From Mesostigma viride (Eukaryota; Streptophyta; Mesostigmatophyceae; Mesostigmatales; Mesostigmataceae), in assembly GCA_009746045.1 (NCBI GenBank), contig RPFO01000065.1:9715334-9779333 (forward strand): a DNA stretch of 64,000 nt, in the 5' to 3' direction. Each line of letters opens with the position of its first letter. The stretch's first letter is position 1. The notes below the pieces were generated by a model. That model saw only the letters and a program-made list of their open reading frames with translations. It made no database searches and was not told the DNA's origin. Positions 1-38,335 of the stretch are shown piece after piece. The position numbers and the translations under genes were made by a program.

Positions 1-41
1 TTTTCATATATTCGTGCAGATCAGATGAGTACGAAGCTCTA

Positions 42-961
42 GTGAAAGAATGCGCAGCCAGGAAGGTCCCAACGGCAGGTAGCAGTGACGATGATAGCGA
101 GCAGGGCCAGGATAGCGATTCTGACGCCGGCGAGGACGACGACGACAAATCCGAGGATATCGAGCTGCCCACACCGGTCAAGCGACGCGAGCCGGGGAAG
201 CGCGCTGTCGGCAACCCGAAGAAGAATCCAGCCATCAGCCACGCCCCGAAAAGGCGCCGTCAGACCAAGGCGGCGGCCAGCGAGAGCGTTGTCTCGGACG
301 CTTCCGATGACGACTTTGTTTACCAGAAGGGTGCGGAGGGTCCGGTGCCGAGCGGTGAGGCTGAGCTCGATGCCAGGTGTGTTTCCTTTTCCCGATACTC
401 CGGTGCTGTCGCCGATGACGGGTACCGCCTGCTATCAAAACCTTTCCCCTGCCCAGCTCAAGTTTGGGCCCCTCGGGCTGTTCTCCCTTTTCTGGTCCCA
501 ACGTGATGTCGTGGCCAAGATTGTCAAGGAGACCAACGACTATGCTGAGCTCAAGGGGGCGGGCAAGCCAGGTGAGCGTGAGTGGCACCCCTTAACAATG
601 CATGAGATGGGCAAATTTCTGGGTGGAGCAGGTGCTGTGCCAACTGTGCTGGGCGCAAGGCAGGAAGCACAAGACCTCGGTCATGTGCGAGCACTGTGAC
701 ATGGCGTTCTGCAGCAACAGCGAGCGGAACTGCTTCGGCCTCTTCCACTCCGGGCAGGTGGAGGGGCTGGACTTCAACGTGACGAAGCAGCGGGTATGGC
801 AGCGCCTCTCCCAGCGTGGCGAATGCGCCAAGAATTTCAAGGGCGCCACTACCACGAGGGGGGCAGCAGCCACCACCCGGAAGCTCAAGGGGGTGGCGCG
901 GCGCCGCCATCTCAGGGCGGAGCATGTCCGCCTGGGATATAGTCCTACGGAGGCTGACTAA
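42..961 (+). pseudogene. piggyBac-type transposase remnant, catalytic core missing
   Basis: Three consecutive coding stretches in three frames. About 42-376 encodes an acidic then Lys/Arg-rich disordered N-terminus (DDDDKSED, PKRRRQTK). About 457-625 encodes the start of a DDE_Tnp_1_7 (piggyBac) domain: LFSLFWSQRDVV, IVKETNDYAEL, then EWHPLTMHEMGKFLG, the usual entry into the catalytic fold. About 629-961 encodes a C-terminal cysteine-rich zinc-binding tail (CQLC, CEHC, FCSN, NCFGLFH) ending in a stop at 959-961. The several hundred residues with the catalytic aspartates that should lie between the last two parts are absent, so the frames meet directly at about 600-630. An intron from about 377 to 456 is plausible but its phases do not fit cleanly. 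The family assignment rests on domain order and the Cys/His pattern. It cannot be an active transposase; a domesticated DNA-binding protein is possible but unsupported. Confidence 0.58.
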
Positions 962-1064
962 GAATGCTAGCATTTGTTGCCTACGTGGCATGGCATTTGG
1001 CCTTTCCTGCCCGCGCTCATGCGCGCCGTGTATCACCATGGGCCGGCATGGTTTGAAGTGTGTG

Positions 1065-1200
1065 TTATTGTTTCATGGACCCACCTGTGCATGTGTTATT
1101 TGGTTTCATGTTGTTAGCCTGGGTTATTGTTTCATGGTCCCACCTGTGCATGTGTTATTTGGTTTCATGTTGTTAGCCTGCATGGGTTATTGTTTCATGG
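1065..1200. repeat. 59-63 bp tandem repeat, about 2.3 copies
   Basis: The unit begins ttattgtttcatgg and recurs at 1065, 1124 and 1187. It contains cacctgtgcatgtgttattt. No coding content recognised. Confidence 0.8.
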
Positions 1201-1495
1201 TCATGTCTTATTAGCTTTCATGTTTATGCATAACTTGTGCAGTTTGAAAATCTGCTCCGTGATGGTCACAGTGCCACCTATTATTTCTAGTTGGCAATTT
1301 TCAGTGTTACTGCATGCATGGTCCCTTGGTCACTAATTTATCTAGGAGTGCTGGGATGTTTTGACTTTGTGTGCAAGGTCCATCATGCATGTAAAAATAA
1401 GTACCACAGTATCAGCGGGTCTGCAAGCATTTACGCTTATTGTGGCATATATTTGTGCCACATAGGCTGGAATAAACATAATCATGCATGTTTCA

Positions 1496-2291
1496 TGCTT
1501 ACCTATCATTTCCATGTTCAAAACTGCACTAGGATGTCTATTCTAGCCCCCCCCAAACTGGTGACTCAAAATAGTCACCAGCTATTTTTAGCATTATCTT
1601 GTGGGTCCCTGGGTGAAACAAGACATGTAAGTGTTTGGATGTAGTGCTTGGGTACAGTTGCAGTCCCCGCTGAAATACTAGGGTGAAATCCAAGGTATAC
1701 ATGCTCCATCATGCATGATAAGGTTGTGAACCCCGTACTCGCGGCCCGCGCGTAGTCGTCTCCAATCATATCCGGCAGGGACCTGCAGTGGTTATGGCAG
1801 GTATTGGTGGCACACAGGTTGGAATAAGTGTTAGCATGCATGTTTGCCCATACTCTATGCTTACCTATCGTTTCCATGTTCAAAACTGCACTAGGATGCC
1901 TATTTTAGCCCCCAAAAAACTCGCGACTCAAAATAGTCACCAGTTATTTTTAGCACCAGCTGATGGGTCCCTGGGGGAGTTACAATTTTTAGTGTTTGTA
2001 TCCCATCCTAACTAAAAAATCTATCTACAAAACCAACCCCAGGGTCAACTCATTGAGGAAGGGGGTCCATCATCCATTATAAGGGTGTCACCGCGCACAC
2101 TCACCGTACCCCCCTGAGAGGGGGGCTATTTATAGAGCAGGGGGGGCTAGCACTGGGACCACCCACTATACCCCCAGGTGGGCCCTAATATGGTTATGCT
2201 TGGTTCCTAGTATGGTCTAGAAAAAATAATTAGGCTGAATGGGGGCACCTGTGGCATACTGTGCAACTCGTGACTCATTTTAGTCACGAGT
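1496..2291. repeat. Dispersed direct repeats each carrying a short hairpin
   Basis: A segment of about 100 bp at 1496-1600 recurs at 1857-1960. Each carries an inverted repeat around gactcaaaatagtc (stems at 1558-1581 and 1920-1943). A third, 10-bp-stem hairpin lies at 2266-2291 (actcgtgact / agtcacgagt), next to the truncated end of the retroelement. The rest of 962-2279 shows no gene. Confidence 0.6.
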
Positions 2292-4820
2292 CAAAGACGG
2301 TTGAGGGGTTAAAAGGGAAGGCCAGTAGTAAGAGCGAGCTACTAGGTCCCGTACCCGTTTACCACCCTGGCGAGCAGCTAAGTCATGCAACTCAAATAGC
2401 AGGGAGGAGCGACAGATACGGGGGACATACAGGCGCCATTGAGGGGGAGAATCTGCTATCTGCACATATAGAAATCCACCTACAAATTTACAGGGGTGTT
2501 TACCTAACTGTTGTGGATGGGAGGCAATGGCAGCTAAAGCTTCCGGCTCAGTGGCCGTAAATCTACTAATCAGGCGTTCAAGATCAGAGGTAGGCATCGC
2601 TACAGAGGTATCCAGAACAGGTTTAAAGAGGTCTCCTACCGCCTTGCCAAAGAGAAGGGGAGGTCCTAGAGGGACTATGTTATCATAAGACTTTCCTGAC
2701 CTAGTCGCTATATGGCTAAGCGGTATAGAAATTTTATTTTTCCCCTCCCCCCCCACAGAGACCACAGGAAGGGCCTCACACCAGAGAGAGAGTCCTACGT
2801 GAGAAAGGAGATCAGGCATGCGAACAGCGGTATGAAAGAGGTAGGCATAAGATTCATCATCAGGTAGTTCACCGTAAGGGGTTACACCAAGAGTAGTAGG
2901 AACAAGAGTAGTATTGAGAACATCCAAGTCCTCGAAAAAGGAGTAATCTGCGCGACGGGAGAGTGCATCAGGTACTATGTTGTCTACACCTTTAACATAC
3001 TGAAGTTTAAAAGGGGAAAACTGTGCTAAAAACTCCATCCAGCGCGCTTGACGAGGGGTAAGGTTGGGTTGGGAGAGCAGATGGGTAAGGGGACGGTGGT
3101 CCGTTTGTATAACTAGTCTATAAGGATCTATCTCACAGGGTTCATTCAGGCAAACATCAAATTGGGCACCTTTAAGAAAATGCTGCCACGCGTGGCAACA
3201 ATACACCACAGCTAAGAGTTCCTGCTGGTGTACAGGATAGTTACGCTCCGCAGGGAGCATTGTCCTAGAGATGTACTCAATTGGCTGTAAGCCCTGACCC
3301 TGATCCTGGAGAAGGACGCCCCCTATTGCTACCTTACTAGCGTCTGTAGCTACCACAAAGGGTTTGGTAGTATCGGGTAGGATGAGTACAGGAGGAGAAA
3401 GGAGTAGGGATTTTAAACACTGGAAAGCCGACTGACACTCACTACTCCAGATAAAGGGGATATCTTTCTTTAATAAATGGTTGATAGGGGCTGCTATAGT
3501 TGCGAAGCGAGGGATAAAACGCCTATAGTAAGAGGCAATCCCTAGGAAACTACGTACACCTTCAACGTCGGTAGGGGTAGGCCATTCCTGGATTGACTTA
3601 GTTTTATCCGGGTCGGTAGCGACACCGGCATCTGACAAAACATGTCCTAAAAATGGTACACTCCTACCAGAACGAACTTTAGCACGGCGAGCCCACAAAG
3701 AATTTTCAGCCATTATTTCTAAGACTTTCTTTAAATCACGTAGGTGCGTTTCAAAATCAGGGGAATAAATAAGGATATCATCTAAGTAAGCCTGAGCACA
3801 AGAACGATCGTGCTCCGATAAAGAAACAGAGGAGAAGGAAGGATCCTTTAAATCAGATGACACTTGGGGAAGGTGAGAGTTACCCATAACAGGTCTAAGC
3901 ACTTCATTCATTAACATTTGAAAAGAGGCAGGAGAGTTACAGAGTCCCATGGCCGCTACTCTAAACTGATAATGACCAAAAGGGGTAGCAAAGGCGGTTT
4001 TATGGCAATCCTCAGGCGCTATACGCAGTTGCCAAAAACCATCTGCACAATCCAACTTGGGTAGGTTAGCAAAGAGGGGAAGAGCAGGGGGCTTAGGGGG
4101 ATTAGAAGGGTCAGATTTACCCATAGGACCACTGTCTTCCACTGCTACATACGAGGGATAGAAAGAAGGAAGAGGAAAGGTTTTGGATAGGGGTCTAGAA
4201 GGGGCCACCGTTTCAGGATGGTGCCCATAGAAGAAGGGAACAGTATATTGCTCACGAAGGGAGGAGTAGGCAAAATGATCATAGTTTCTGTCATCTAGGG
4301 GCATGGTGCTGAAATCACTATTAACTTCTAAATCAGCCACACGGGTAGGGACCTGGGCAGCCTCGTAGGCTGTATCAGGGTAGGACCAAGAAGCAGGAGG
4401 ATAAAAGGGGACTGCACTAGGGCGACCAGAAGGGCCAACAGGGGCAGAGGTACGACCCGTGTTATAAGCAGGGATGGAAGGCACAGGGTGGGGAGGAGGC
4501 CTAGAAGCATTGTCAGTGAGTGAGGACCTAATTGAAGGTTGAGCCAAGGTTGCAGGAGGGGCAGGGGCCTGGTTCATAGCAAAAGAGGGTTCATCACTAA
4601 ATCTGACACGTTGTTCAAAGGTAGGTGGGGTAAGTGAGGGACGACGGCGACCACCAGTAACAGGAGAAGGAGGTGAGGTACGCAGATTACCTTGAGGAGT
4701 GAGATGGTGCACCGTTTCCAAGGATCGAGTCCCGTCGGTTACCACGAGTATTGTTATTCTTATTAGTAGTATTATTAGTAGTAGTAGTAGTATTGGTAGG
4801 TATAGGCGACATATCTCCAC
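2280..4820 (-). pseudogene. Ty3/gypsy pol fragment: RT, RNase H, start of integrase
   Basis: A proline/serine-rich N-terminus runs to about 4100 and is followed by an RT palm without the usual finger region. KLDCADGFWQLRI (about 4060-4020) is the position of the first catalytic Asp. TPFGHYQFRVAAMGL follows, then AYLDDILIYS (about 3795-3765) with the catalytic DD pair, and YYRRFIPRFA and the connection. RNase H follows: VVATDASKVAIGGVLLQ (about 3355-3300), YPVHQQELLAVVY, IQTDHRPL and DALSRRADYS. The last part, ELHDLAARQGGKRVR with YYWPSLL, matches the start of an integrase HHCC region before the frame stops. Missing RT fingers and a missing integrase core mean no active enzyme. An insertion with LPQVSSDLKDPSF lies between the palm motif and YLDD, as in the other Ty3 element of this window. 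Confidence 0.85.
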
Positions 4821-4956
4821 CCACTGGATCCATATTTAATTAAGTAAAGGAAAGAAAACAACAAACGTTGCCTTAAGAAAGGAATAGGAGTCTAAATTGA
4901 AGCAATAAAGGCAAAAGGAAAAACCTTGAATGTCTTAAGCAAAGAAACAATTAAAA

Positions 4957-5353
4957 TCAATCCTTTTTAACCACAGTAATGGATAGGGAACCAAACTCTA
5001 AGGTGAGAGGAGTATCTGAGCTAGATGAGGATGCAGCCCGTTTAGGGGGAGAAGAAGGAGGGGTAGCAAAGACTAGAGATTCCACTGGAGGGCGACCATG
5101 AGGGATAGAGCGTACATGTAGGCCTAAATCTGATTCACTATGGTCAACATATAAGGAACTGCTGAGCTTCTTCAAAGGTCACAAATTTCTTATACCTAAT
5201 TACGTTGTATATACGGTTCTGAACTATCTTCCTAGCGTCGGACCAAGAAAGGAAAATGGCGGACCATTGAGGCGTAATCACTACGTAATATTTGGCTAAG
5301 CTATTGTCGCTGGAAGAATGGGAAGGAGCAGTAAAAGCACGACGCTGGCTCAT
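4957..5353 (-). pseudogene. Small ORF with RNase H1 N-terminal/viroplasmin-like domain
   Basis: The first part starts with ATG at 5353 and encodes about 69 residues: KYYVVITPQWSAIFLSW, then VIRYKKFVTFEEAQQFL. This spacing (aromatic-VV, I-x-x-SW, Y-K-x-F-x-T-F-E-E-A-x-x-F-L) is the pattern of the small RNA:DNA-hybrid-binding domain found at the N-terminus of RNase H1 and in the caulimovirus P6 inclusion protein. A frame change at about 5150-5175 leads into a second part (5175-4957) rich in Ser and Pro (PPSSPPKRAASSSSS), which ends about 140 bp before the pol frame. Assignment is by motif only. Its position before pol suggests it belongs to the retroelement, perhaps in place of or next to gag. 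Confidence 0.55.
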
Positions 5354-5742
5354 GGTAACGCACCTGGTAGGTCTTGTGACGTCACGCTAGCAGTAGGAGG
5401 AGTAGGCGACTTATCTGGTTGATCTGGAGTACCGAAAGCAGCACGAGGGCGGCAATAGTCCAGCGCTCGTCCTAAAATCAGCGACCAGTCCCTCTGCGGG
5501 TGCGGCCGTCTAATAAAACAGCAGCACGAAGGAAAAGGTATAGTCTACCACGACGCTACTCGTCTCACTGTTGCCGAACCAAACAATTATCCTCTATCTA
5601 CGACAGGAAGACAATTATCCTCTATCTACGACAGGAAGAAAACATGCGCAGGAAAACAAAGCGAAGGAGCTATCTAAGAAAGGGTTTATCCGCTACGAGC
5701 AGGTCTAGCATCTAGGCAGAGCGTGTCCCGAACCGGGCAGCA

Positions 5743-6045
5743 CTACTCCCCCAGCTTGACGGCGACCCGCCCATTACCTGTCAAGAAAGTGTCGTCTTCG
5801 TATCCCTGGACGCGGAAGGGTTCTTGCAAAGGCGTATGTGACAAAGGACCGTCGTCTCGTTCTCTACCTACGAAAATTCCTCCGGAACCATTGTTACGTC
5901 CTAAACTTCTACCTCCACCTCTACCTCTACTCAACCTAACCCAACCTAAATTAGTCAGGCCACCTCTACTCAATCCCCTAGCGAAAGACGAACGAGACGG
6001 AGCTGATCTCAATGCATTCACGTATGTGTTGCTATAATACGCCAT
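5743..6045 (-). CDS. Gly/Arg-rich short ORF, unknown
   Basis: About 100 residues with RGRGGGRSLGRNNGSGG in the middle. It could be a nucleic-acid-binding part of a retroelement gag, given its place upstream of the viroplasmin-like ORF on the same strand. No recognisable domain. The opposite strand is also open here, so the frame may be accidental. Confidence 0.25.
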   Translation of the reverse strand: MAYYSNTYVNALRSAPSRSSFARGLSRGGLTNLGWVRLSRGRGGGRSLGRNNGSGGIFVGRERDDGPLSHTPLQEPFRVQGYEDDTFLTGNGRVAVKLGE

Positions 6046-6910
6046 GCAACCATTTACCCGAACCCGTTTATTCCAGGAATAGAGGAAGGAAACACACTAC
6101 ACTGCCGTGACCCAAGCCTATATGTGTTAATTCATTTAACACACGCCGAGTGACCACACGAGGGGTAGAACGTGCATAAATGGTCACCAACGGTCCAGCA
6201 TGCTGGGGCCGACCTGGCCCTCGCCTACAGATGCACAGATGCACGCTGGTCCACTACATTCTACCCGAAGGATAAGGACCACTAATAAAGTACGCGGCGC
6301 GACGCCCAAAAGCACCCAATGCACCACAGTACTGTTACGAGGACAACAGTGTCCCAGTTTGAACTACACGTAAACCTAGGAACGACCGAGGCAAAAGACC
6401 TAATTTACGTCCGTAACTACAACGAATTGTTACGCGACGTAACACAAGCAAGTCGTATAAAACCTACAATTAATTTTCTCGGACCACTAATTAATAGCCA
6501 CCGACCCTTATAAACAACCGGGTCATCCAAGGAAAATTCGGGCGAGCAGGAAACCCTTTGTACAGATCGAATTAGTCAGCCCATGTTGCAGACAGCCTTC
6601 CACATCCAGGCCAAGGCATGGCGGCCCTATCTTTCCCGCATGCGTTAATTAAACTATATTCAGAGAAAACCGATTCATTTCGACTTTTAGCATTTTCAAG
6701 GATTTGTCAAAAAAGGATCAATTATATACCCGACTTCTCCGTTAAATCTCATCGACCGGGTTTCGAAACAACCCACGAACGCCGTAGATGCAGATCCAAC
6801 GGAGTAAACAACGTCACGACCGACGCGGCGCCAAATACCTATTCGAGTTCTCCACTTGTCTTCTCCGTCCCGAAACATACGCCAGAGTACGATTTTCCGT
6901 GCTGGACACT

Positions 6911-7359
6911 TGACGCTATTGGCGAGAAACCGGTCCACGCAAGGAAACTGGGCCTCGGAGATCGACCCCAAAATTAAATTTGACTAGCGCAATCGACAGA
7001 TCTCTCCAAGGGAATTCCAAATCTGCCCTCGGGTAGTTGATAGTCCTTTTCCGACCAGGTGATAGACTTGTTACGAGACTGGCAAAAATGGCTGTAACGT
7101 CATTCTCTTACGCCAAGTAAGCCAAAGTCGAGTATGGCAAGTACGAGGTAGGGTGGTCTGATCTCAAGTATAAGTAGCGCAATCGATAGATCTCGGTGAG
7201 GGGAGTCAGGATCTGCCATGAAAAGGCCGAACCTTGGTCCAAAATGGAAGATTGGGGTCGAAATCGGTCGGAATCCGATACATTTTGGGCAAAAAAATAA
7301 TTAATTCGCCAAAATGTACCTTTCTGCTACCGTGGACCGGTTTCTCGCCAATAGCGTCA
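6911..7359. repeat. 29-bp perfect inverted repeat with 391-bp spacer
   Basis: 6911-6939 and 7331-7359 are reverse complements (core gctattggcgagaaacc). Between and around them are direct repeats: cacttgtcttctcc at 6853 and 7358, and agcgcaatcga(c/t)agatctc at about 6986 and 7177. The arrangement could be a decayed foldback or MITE-like element; no target duplication was found. Confidence 0.55.
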
Positions 7360-9386
7360 CTTGTCTTCTCCCGGTAAGGGCTAAGTTTTGCAAAAAACTT
7401 AAGTCCAAAGTACTTTTTCCTCCTGTTGCTCAGCCTAAGCCCCGACCAGGGCTTGTGTTTTTGTAGGAAATTTTTATGGCCTAGATATGCCCCCCTGGCT
7501 GAACCGAACTCTTTATTGCCTTTCCTATCATGCATCATACAAAAAACAAAGGCGATAAAACAGCCAGAATTTCAGCCCCGCCAGGCGAACATTCTTTGCT
7601 GAAAAACTGGGCAATGATGAAAAGCGCGCTCTTCCCACCAAGATTTGCTCCAGCCCCGCATCCTCCCCGAAACTCCCATCTGGCCACAGGCCGAAAGATC
7701 GGGTCCGCTGTCAGGCTCCTTGCAGTTATGGGCTACCCTGGCACCCCGCGCTAGCCATCTCCATGTTTAAGGCAGATTCGCCTCCGCCTGTGATTCTTTC
7801 CACCGTAGCCGCTGGCCCTGGCCTGTATGGCTCCTTCCCTGACGTTGTCCGACTTAAAACGCAGCTTCCCCAGTGTCAGCAAGCTGCTTGCCGCACCCAG
7901 GGGTAGAGGGGAATCGTCAGTGGGCCCAGCGCCGGAAATCACACCCTTTTACTCAAATCGTAGAGCCCCCCACCCAACAACCATTACCGTGGCCTGTAAC
8001 GGTTGGTGGCGAACATAAAGAAATTTATTCTAGGCCTCTCCACGCCCGGAGAGGCCGATAGCATCGCCTTACATTCAGCGCAGCCGCCATAGCGGCCAGC
8101 TGACCTTGCCAGCAAATGCTGGGATCAAGTTGCGAAGCTGAGAAGAGGCCTCCCTACGTCCCCTACACCACTCTAAGTACTGACTATCATTCACATTGCG
8201 CCACGCAGGCCTGCCGGCTGGCGCAGGTGCAAGGTGTCCTGACTGCCCATCACAGTTGCGCCACCGACGCCTGGCGGCTGGCGCAGGTACAAGGTCTAGT
8301 GACGTACGTTAGAAGCTACCTAGGCCTGCACTCCGGAACCACACTCAGCCTCGGCACAAAAAGGGCCAGCCGGCGCAGTACCCTTGTGACAAGCGCTAGT
8401 CTTACGCTACCTACGGCAGGTCGGTCCCCTTTGAGCCCGTCCACGCGTCACATATAAAATGAGCGGAGCTCAACAAATTAGTTAAAAGTAGGATCAATTA
8501 AGACGAGGCTGAAAAATGACACCATCAGGTATTCAGTGCGAATCAGGGAGAATAGGAAACAGGATGATGTCTTGAGCCTTGACGAATAACCGACCGCACT
8601 CCAGCCTTCGACTCGCTTGCAAGCACTGCCCAGGCATTATGTGTCGCCAACACCAAGCTGATCGGAATTATGCACCAATATGGGAAGTGATGCATACCCA
8701 AGCTAGCTAGTCAACCCAGCCTCGCGGGCAAGCTCCGCTCATGGACCAATGCTGAGGTCCTCAGCAGGCAGCGTGTCATTAGAGCTTGTCATTACAGCTT
8801 GCCACAGTAGCCATCTTGCTCATGTGTCATCCCAAAGTCATCTTGTTCACGTGGATGCCGCCAGCGAGCTCCTGGTTAAGGGAAAAGAAAGCATCGCCGA
8901 TACACATATACACATGGATGCATGTTCACACGAACATGGGAATTTGCCAACGAGTCATGCGACACAGATGCGTGAACACACGAATATGGAAATTAGCCAA
9001 AGAGTCATGCGACACCATACGCATCAGGCACAGGTCAAGAGTAATGACCATCTAAAGAATCATACAGTGCAAAAGTTACACAGTCCATCAATCACTGCAA
9101 ATAAGGATCAGAGGGGGACCTCAGCGGTTGCAGCCAATGAAGGATGACTATGCGTTGACTATGCCCCATGAATACTGACTTGCTGCACAACACAAGAAGC
9201 CTTCGCGGTAAGCCTCCGTTTTCCCTTGCATTCCACACAGCTGGCACTGCGGCAGGTAAATGTGGCTCGTTTGATTTAATTCATTTGGAAAGACAGCATA
9301 CATGTACGTTAAGAAGAAACTACTTAGCCAGACGAGGTGCACTGCTGGATTTCAAAGACACGGCAGCAGCCCTTGGTGAACTCTAT
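7360..9386. other. No gene recognised; short direct duplications
   Basis: Downstream of the MMS19 3' end. It holds two-copy repeats of about 66 bp (8195-8310, tggcgcaggt.caaggt in each) and about 67 bp (8920-9010, gagtcatgcgacac in each). A 48-codon ATG frame at 7763-7906 is open but unsupported. I see no RNA gene. Confidence 0.5.
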
Positions 9387-9391
9387 TTACA
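9387..9391 (-). promoter_or_regulatory. TGTAA polyadenylation signal of MMS19
   Basis: On the minus strand TGTAA lies about 50 bases beyond the MMS19 stop codon. TGTAA is the usual poly(A) signal of chlorophycean algae. This supports both the 3' end of the gene model and the algal origin. Confidence 0.55.
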
Positions 9392-9439
9392 TGAGTTATA
9401 GATCCATAACTGTGCCATACATAGTTGTCGTATCACCAC

Positions 9440-36712
<27,273 letters not shown>

Positions 36713-38335
36713 GGTTGCAATGCACCTACAAGAATGTCTCCGATGCGCTTTGAACCTTTTTGAGAGATTGAAAAATATAATGTCCCAGGTATCAATCCGT
36801 GTTTTGACCTCGGAAAAGTACTCGTGGCGTTCGGGCCTGCCGGCCTTAATCGCTCCAGCTGCTCACGCTGGCGATATTCGCCATTTATGATGTAGGGTGA
36901 TGACGCTGTCAGCATCCCCAAGCAACGTTCCCTGCCTGCGAGTCTCGATACTGACCGCGTACGTTCGTACCTGAATACCTCGCAAACGGACAGGGACGGT
37001 TTTCGACGAACTGAGCAACCACTGCAAATATTGCGCGGGAAAGCGGGTTATACAGGCATAATGCGCGTGCACGAAATTAGGCACAGTTGGCAGACTGGCA
37101 GGAGACGTCTTAGAGATCCATCAGGTATAGGTACAGGTATAGGTATAGGTATAGGTATAGGTTTCAACGAGAAAAATCACGGGCTATCAATACCCTCTTA
37201 TTATCATCAAGATCATGTTTATTGGGGACGTACATCCACGCAGGCTTCACAGGGTATTTTACTGAACGATAGAATCGGCTGTAGCTACCTCAACGCGTCA
37301 ATGGCAATAGTCTAATAAATGTCGATGCCGGGCAAACGGCATGTCGCTTACTTCAATATCGGAGCTAATCACCAGTAGCTCCTATACAGAATGCTCCTAG
37401 CGTAGTGTGCCCCATTGCTTATATCTGATTCTTGATGCCCGTCATAAAACCGCGGTATTGCCTGATTCCTAGCCCAACGTGAGAATCCAATTCTCGGCGC
37501 GCGCTGCCCTGATTACCCGCGGTTGCGCCTATAGTCCTGTTGAAGCCATAATCTAACTAACACACGAACTCATCTGGTTAGCGATGTAACGTAAGCTCAT
37601 GAGAGCAACAGAAATGTCAGTAGAACCCCACTGCCATTGCAGAAGGCCCGTTTAAAGTCGTAAGCAGGGAGGCGCGCCACGCCATGCCCGTGGTACTTTC
37701 CGAAGTCCATGTGGGTGCTCAAGTATTTTCTGGGACACGCGAGGTTGATGGGCGTTGGGTAACCACGTTTCACGTGCGTCGGCACCCCATCGTGCTGTCT
37801 TGCAACGACGGTAAGTAGCCCTTCCAGTTTAGAATGGCAGGCTGGCTTAGTGATTTGCATTACTAACTTCGACTTCTGCAGTGGTCATAGTACATGCACG
37901 TATACTTATTATTGTACGAAGACAATTGGAGATTTTTGTCACGCATACGAGAACTTTCGGGAGTTGTTTTACTGTACGTACGTATGTACCAAGGGTATAT
38001 CCAAGGAGGGTAGCGGGCTGCAGCAGTAGGTAAGGCAGTAGGCACTTGTTGGAGTAGATTTAGTCATCACATGTTGTTACTAATTGTTTAGTTGGTAATA
38101 TCCCCAGTACAAACTGGCACGCACCGCTGAGAATCTGGGGCCGCGCCGTATATGCTAGGCCTTGCGCAGGCATTGACTGTACGAGGCAAAACGGAAGGGG
38201 GGGTTCAGCATATATGAGGGTCATTGGTACATAATTATGCGTACACAGATGCATTATAACCACTGCGGTACATGATGTGAGTATAAAAGGGTGTGCGTGG
38301 CATGTGTGGTACCATGGTGGCCGATATTACAACGG
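36713..38335. other. Divergent intergenic region upstream of MMS19
   Basis: Presumed promoter side of MMS19. A short ataggt hexamer run lies at 37128-37163. No coding exon, RNA gene or clear core promoter was recognised. Confidence 0.5.

Larger units (their letters stand above)
2280..6045 (-). mobile_element. Degenerate Ty3/gypsy-like retroelement
   Basis: Reading right to left: a Gly/Arg-rich ORF (6045-5743), a small ORF with a viroplasmin-like fold (about 5353-4957), and a pol ORF with reverse transcriptase, RNase H and the beginning of the integrase zinc finger (4820-2280). The order is sensible for a retroelement, but I could not find matching long terminal repeats. The integrase stops soon after its first motif near 2310, so the element is truncated at its 3' side. 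The outer limits are uncertain, and the Gly/Arg ORF may not belong to it. Confidence 0.62.

Noticed and set aside
6618-6977. Overlapping frames of 119 (plus) and 91 (minus) codons
   Set aside because: Both strands are open over the same stretch; no motif or splice context supports either.
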